Positions 59,431-64,000 of a stretch of DNA of 64,000 nucleotides are shown piece after piece; within the stretch, counting starts at the first letter, position 1, and every line of letters starts with the position of its first letter. The stretch spans positions 87,745,139 through 87,809,138 of the forward strand of contig NC_132918.1 in the NCBI RefSeq assembly GCF_047675955.1. Direction: 5' to 3'. A model generated the notes under the pieces. It did no database searches, was not told the origin of the DNA, and saw nothing but the letters and a program-made list of their open reading frames with translations. A program made the translations under genes and the position numbers. This DNA is from Chlorocebus sabaeus (lineage: Eukaryota; Chordata; Mammalia; Primates; Cercopithecidae).

Positions 59431-59472
<42 letters not shown>

Positions 59473-59751
59473 AGACGGAGTCTGGCTCTGTGGCCCAGGC
59501 TGGAGTGCAGTGGTGCGATCTTGGTTCACTACAAGCTCCGCCTCCCGGGTTCACGCCATTCTCCTGCCTCAGCCTCCCGTGCAGCTGGGACTACAGGCGC
59601 CCCCACCACCCCCGGCTAATTTTTTGTATTTTTAGTAGAGACGGGGTTTCACCAAGTTAGCCAGGATGGTCTCGATCTCCTGACCTCGTGATCCGCCGGC
59701 CCCGGCCTCCCAAAGTGCTGGGATTACAGGCGTGAGCCACCGCACCCGGCC
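59431..59751 (-). mobile_element. AluY, sense to MB21D2, with T41 tail
   Basis: T41 (59431-59471), GAGACGGAGTCTGGCTCTG … GCACCCGGCC. The target duplication ATCTTACCTGC is exact at 59418-59428 and 59752-59762. The longest homopolymer in the window is this tail, in line with a fairly young insertion. Confidence 0.96.
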
Positions 59752-59923
59752 ATCTTACCTGCTTTCTGCAACAAAATGTTGGTGTTTATAGAACATTCTG
59801 TTTTTTCCAGACTGACTTAGTGTCCTTCAAGGCACTCTTCTGAATAAACTGATAGTTTGCTTCCCCCTCCCCACCATAAAAGTAGAATGCCATATGTGCA
59901 GAGAAGTTCCTGCTGTAGCTTTA

Positions 59924-60284
59924 TGTTCCATATGCTTTGGCTGTGTCCCCACCCAACTCTTATCTTGAATTTCAGCTCCCATCATTCCCACGTGTTGTGA
60001 GAGGGACCCGGTGGGAGATCATTGAATCATGGGATTGGTTTTCCCCCATACTGTTCTCGTGGTGGTAAGTCTCACGAGATCTGACGGTTTTATTTGGGGA
60101 AATCCCTTTTGCTTGGCTCTCATTCTCTTGTCGGACGCCATATAAGACATACATTTTGCCTTCCACCATGTTTGTGGGGCCTCCCCAGCCGTGTGCAACT
60201 GTGAGTCCATTAAACCTCTTTTTCTTTATAAATTACCCAGTTTTGGGTATGTCTTTATCAGCTGCGGGAAAATGGACTAATACA
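59924..60284 (+). mobile_element. THE1-type MaLR LTR (solo)
   Basis: About 361 bp with CTTTGGCTGTGTCCCCACCC, CCACGTGTTGTGAGAGGGAC, AGTCTCACGAGATCTGACGG, CATTAAACCTCTTTTTC and GGACTAATACA in order. The length fits THE1B. Confidence 0.93.
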
Positions 60285-60624
60285 ACGTTCTTTGGATTCT
60301 GGCTGAATGCAAGTTTGTTTTATTTTCTAATTAGGAGCCCTCCAGCCAAACTGTAGGTCAACAGCCCAAAGGGCAGCAGAGTCAAGTGTGGGTTTTAAAA
60401 AGCCACACACAATGGCGCATGGAGAAGTGAAGATCAGCATCTGAGTCCTACCTGGAGTGTGCTCTGGAATGGGACAGGAGACCAAGGATCCACCGCACCT
60501 CTGCAGTAGGAGTGGGGCCCGAGATGCCTGTGTCGCTGACTCACAAGAGCTAGCAAGCCGTTTCCTCATCTGGGGCCTGTTTTCTCATTTGGAAAATGGT
60601 AGATTTGGACAGGTTGATATATTT
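60285..60624. other. Intron DNA, unassigned
   Basis: I see nothing recognisable. Confidence 0.45.
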
Positions 60625-61215
60625 TTTTTAAGTCATACTTATTAAGGTATACTATATATACAATAAAACTCACCCCCTTTTAAAGATGCAGTTGGATAAG
60701 TTTGGCAAAGGTATAAAGTTGTATAACCTCCACAATTAAGACAGAATATTTCCATCACCCCAAAAAGTTTTCTCACACCCTTTGGCAGTTAATCCCCTTC
60801 CCAGCCCCCAGGCAATCTCTGTTCTGATTTATGCCTGTAGTTTTACTGTTTCCTGAATGACATATAAATGACACAGTATATAGCCTTTTATGACTAGCTT
60901 CTTTCACTTAGCATGATGCTTTTAAAGTCCATCCACTTTGCTGAGTATCAATAGCTTGCTTCTTTTTGTACAGATGTGACACAATTTATCCATTCACCCG
61001 TTTCTGGGTTTTTGCTAATACGAATAAACCTTTTGTAAACATTTGTGTACAGGCCTTTGTGTAGAAATAAATTCCATTTATCTCAGATGAATACTTGGAA
61101 GTGCAATCGCTGTTCCATTTTTTAAGTGTGGGTGTGTGTTTGACTTTCTTATAAAGTGTCACATTATTTTCCAAAGTGCTTGTACCATTTTGCATTCCCA
61201 CCAGCCATGTATGGA
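60625..61215 (-). mobile_element. L1M fragment, sense to MB21D2
   Basis: TAATCCCCTTCCCAGCCCCC, GCTTCTTTCACTTAGCATG, TTTAAAGTCCATCCAC, TCATTTTCCAAAG-like text and TGCATTCCCACCAGCC in order: the antisense ORF2 end/3' UTR of an old L1ME/L1MC element. Confidence 0.85.
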
Positions 61216-61343
61216 CTGGATGACATTAAATGGGCAGCCTCAGATAATGACTGTTGTTCCTTTGACAAATCAATGCCTCATGTGTGCACTCTTCTGGTGC
61301 ATTCTTCTGTTTATGTTTGTATGTATGGTGTATCTATAAATGG

Positions 61344-61769
61344 TGAGACACGATCTCACTCTGTTTCCCAGGCTGGAATGCAGTGGCACAATCACAGCTC
61401 ACTGCAGCTTCAACCTCCTAGGCTCAAGTGATACTCCCACCTCAGCCTCCTGTATAGCTGGAACCACAGGCATGCACCACCATGTCCAGCTAATGTATTT
61501 GTTTATTGTAGAGACAGGGGTCTTGCTATGTTGCTCAGGCTAGTCTTGAACTCTTGGGTTCAAGGAGTCCTCCTGCTTCAGCCTCCCAAGTAGGTAGAAC
61601 TACAGGTGCATGCCACCATACCCAGATAATTTTTTGTATTTTTTATTTTTGTAGAGTTGGGATCTTGCTAGTTGCCCAGTCTGGTCTCAAACTTCTGGCT
61701 TCAAGTCATCCTCCCACCTTGGCCTCCCAGAGAGCAAGGGTTACAGATGTGAGCCACCACATCAGGCTA
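61344..61769 (-). mobile_element. Three-armed AluJ-like element, sense to MB21D2
   Basis: Arm 1 (61344-61500) is a normal right arm. Arm 2 (61511-61645) starts like a left arm (GAGACAGGGGTCTTGCTATG) but ends like a right arm (CCAAGTAGGTAGAACTACAGG…CCCAGATAATTTTTTG). Arm 3 (61651-61769) is a normal left arm. The total of about 425 bp exceeds a standard dimer by one arm. Confidence 0.88.
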
Positions 61770-61845
61770 CATTCTTCATTTTATTCAAAAAATATATTAT
61801 GAACATAGAGTTTTTCTGACTCTTAGTATGTTAATGCTTCAAAGA

Positions 61846-61874
61846 TGTGTGTGTGAGTGTGTGTGTGTGTGTGT
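61846..61874. repeat. (GT)n microsatellite
   Basis: GT repeats with one GA interruption. Confidence 0.93.
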
Positions 61875-62669
61875 CAAAGGGAGAGAAGAGAAAAAAGATG
61901 AGGATCCACTGATGGACATCTGAGCTCTGAGTTCTGAATAATGCATTGACATGTTTCATTTTAAGCACTGTTTGGGTTCCATTCCGCACCCCCACCCTCT
62001 GCAAGCTAATGACCTCACCACTTTGAGCACCCAGCTGTTGCTGTCTGAAACCTGACTTTCACTATGAACAGACTCACAGCTGCAATACTCTGCCTACCTA
62101 ATAATGCATGGCTCTTATCTGCTTCATACATCCCTTTTGCTAACCAACTTCACGAGGCAGGCTCCTCTGTTTTTCTGGTTATTTCTCCCCAAACCAGTTA
62201 TCTCTCTGCAAAAGAAAAGGAAGAGGCAAGTACATCTTGAGAAGGAGAAGAGTTTGGGTTGCAGTGCAAGTGCTATTGGAAGTCTGCCTGTCTGTTCATT
62301 TTGCCACTTAAAGTGTTGTTCATGACCCAGAAGCAAAGGCATCATCTGCTTGCTAGAATGAAGAATCTCAGCCTGCATTTGGGACCTAATGAACCAGAAT
62401 CTGTGTTTTAACAGAAGACCCAGTGGATCTATAGGCATGTTAAAGTTCTGGAAGCGCTGGAAAGGAACATAAATCACAGGGAGTTTCCATTTATTCAATT
62501 TAAGGACTGACCTGTGGGTATGAGATGGCCAAGCTAATAAGGACAAAACCATGTCTAAAAGGCTGTGTGGTCTGAAGGAAATAGCCGACACCCAGTGATC
62601 CTCACCTCCTGATACCCATAACTCTTGTGTAGCCCCCTCGAACACTGAATGAGGGCTGGCCTGTGTGGC
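61875..62669. other. Intron DNA, possible hAT trace
   Basis: 62365-62460 (GGGACCTAATGAACCAGAATCTGTGTTTTAACAG) resembles MER20/MER5-type text. A 173-codon minus frame at 62124-62645 is in the sense orientation of MB21D2 but shows no known domain. Confidence 0.4.
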
Positions 62670-63079
62670 AAATCCAATAGGTAAACATGATAGTATGACA
62701 CTTCGGAAGCTAGGTCATAAAGACACTGCAACCTTTTCTTGCCTTGATTCCTTGGATCACATGCTTGGGTAGAAGCCAGTCACTATGTTGCAGCACTTCA
62801 AAGGAACCTTGTGGAGAGGCCCACAAGGGGATGAGCCGAGGCCTCCCAACACCAGCACCAACTTGCCAGCCATGTGAGTCCGGTGGAAACTCTAGCCCCA
62901 GTCAAATTTTAGATGACTGCAGCCCTGCAACCTCGTAAGAGACCACAAACCAGAACTACTCAACTACACCACTCCTAGATGCCTGACTCCAAGAAACTGT
63001 GAGACCACAAATGCTTACTGTTGTTTTAAGCCACTCAGTTTTGGAGTAATTGATTACTCAGCAGCAGAAAACCAGTACA
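62670..63079 (+). mobile_element. MLT1-type MaLR LTR (older, C-F range)
   Basis: GAAGCCAGTCACTATGTTGC-like start, ACTGCAGCCCTGCAACCTCG, CCAGAACTACTCAACTACACC, GTTGTTTTAAGCCACTCAG and ACCAGTACA end. The 3' end is clear and the 5' limit approximate. Confidence 0.82.
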
Positions 63080-63649
63080 GGAACAGAAAGATGGATCTGA
63101 GGCTGGGTTTTCTCAACTAGTAGCAATTTTCCAGTCACATCACCTTCTTAGTATCTCAGATGACTCATCTGTGAAAGGAGCCATGGCAGTTCGTCAAATC
63201 TTCAACACTTTTGGATGTAAGATGCACCGTTACTTTACAAATCACTAGAATAGCAAAAAATATTCATATTTAGACAATCAATTCTAAGATGCATACTATT
63301 ATTAGGGATGTACAATTGTGAGAAAGGGGAGCATCTTAAAAAAAAAATCAATGAAATACAATTATTTTACTTGTTCTGCCTACCACACAGAGATGGTGTA
63401 AGGATCAATGGAATAACAGATGAAAAGACACCTGGAAGGAACTTGATGGGCAGCATCCTGAAGCACCACAGCTTGAGAAGGGGAAATGACATTACAGTTA
63501 TCCAAACTAGCTAATTAAACTGGCTCTGCTGGGCTTTGCCAACTCACTTTTAATGCTATTGCCTCAGGCTCCTATCACAATTTATACTCAAAATGACTGC
63601 TACAAAGCCCAGCTGAGAGGAAAAAAATAGTCAAGGAAAACCATCTACA
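63080..63649. other. Intron DNA with MIR-like traces
   Basis: 63115-63190 (CTCAACTAGTAGCAATTTTCC…CAGATGACTCATCTGTGAAAGG) and 63375-63420 read as decayed sense MIR. Otherwise I see nothing. Confidence 0.45.
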
Positions 63650-63830
63650 GCAGTGTTCCTTAAACCTGTTTGAGCATAAGAAATCACTTGGTGCCTTTGT
63701 TAAATATACACCCAGGCCCCTTGCCTAGAGACTTTGATTCAGTAAATCTGCAGCTGGCATTGGAATCTGTATTTTAACAAGGGCCCTAGGCAGTTCTTAC
63801 GAACATACAAGTTTTAAAACACTGATCTAA
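63650..63830 (+). repeat. hAT-Charlie fragment (MER5/MER20-like)
   Basis: TTTGAGCATAAGAAATCACTTGG…AAATATACACCCAGGCCCC…GACTTTGATTCAGTAAATCTG…GAATCTGTATTTTAACAAGG…ACACTG: Charlie-type nonautonomous element in order. Confidence 0.7.
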
Positions 63831-64000
63831 ACAAGATAATATTGACACACTTACTGATATTTTTTCTTGGATCAAATTGTAATAGAAAATCACAAACCTA
63901 GATTGCCTTAGTTACGTCCCCTCCCCATATAAAAATGTTTTCAACTAAGTGAAAGATTTTACTGAAGGCCAATGCAAAAAAACTTGTCTTACCAAGTAAA
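63831..64000. other. Intron DNA at the right edge
   Basis: No feature recognised. The intron continues outside. Confidence 0.5.

Larger units (their letters stand above)
31834..64000 (-). other. MB21D2: MB21D2 intron 1, 3' portion
   Basis: The whole stretch from the acceptor to the right edge contains no further exon I can recognise. In the known gene a single very long intron separates exon 1 from the terminal exon, so all features listed from 31859 to 64000 are intronic. The promoter and the first ~71 codons are outside the window. Most intronic Alus lie in the sense orientation relative to the transcript. Two (53953-54209 and 55572-55910) are antisense. Confidence 0.9.

Noticed and set aside
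62124..62645. 173-codon minus-strand frame in the intron
   Set aside because: It is in the sense direction of MB21D2, but the protein has no motif I know and no splice signals around it that I can support.
1..64000. CRISPR arrays, bacterial operons, phage or toxin-antitoxin systems
   Set aside because: No spaced direct repeats, Shine-Dalgarno-led gene clusters or phage genes are present. The base composition, introns and Alu/L1 content are those of a primate genome.

Overview
The window is primate nuclear DNA. Old World primate (ape or monkey) ancestry is shown by about a dozen Alu copies of J, S and Y age, L1PA-type LINEs, MaLR LTRs (THE1/MST/MLT1) and a solo LTR of the HML-2 (HERV-K) group. 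I cannot separate human from other apes or Old World monkeys by reading alone. There is no bacterial, viral-replicon or CRISPR content. Nearly all short open frames are chance frames or pieces of transposons.

The one cellular gene is MB21D2 (C3orf59; human 3q29), read on the minus strand. Its large terminal coding exon runs from 31833 down to the stop at 30569 and encodes the last 420 of 491 residues. A strong polypyrimidine tract and AG acceptor precede it, and the 3' UTR continues to about 28990, where AATAAA and a GU-rich element lie. Everything from 31834 to 64000 is intron 1. Exon 1 (about 71 residues, promoter, 5' UTR) lies beyond the right edge. Everything left of about 28980 is downstream intergenic DNA.

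Layout. 1-6372: an almost full-length old L1PA/L1PB-type L1 (plus strand) carrying a nested Alu and a nested HML-2 solo LTR with a perfect 6-bp target duplication. 6373-15300: mostly unique or very old DNA with an L1M 3' end and two Alus. 15300-19860: old HAL1/L1M-like LINE material interrupted by an MST LTR and an AluS. 19870-28230: sparse repeats (MER5A, L2, MIR, AluS). 28249-28512: a short L1 3' end. 28990-31833: the MB21D2 exon. 31834-64000: intron with MIR, L2, MLT1, THE1B, a Tigger-type element, L1M fragments and eleven Alu-related insertions. Several local tandem duplications and non-B-DNA-prone tracts also lie in the intron.

No previously undescribed biological system is visible. The points most worth checking are the retained nucleotidyltransferase-like acidic residues in MB21D2, its hotspot glutamine in an APOBEC-type context, the nested L1/Alu/HML-2 structure, a three-armed Alu, and several small tandem duplications and G-quadruplex/Z-DNA candidates.
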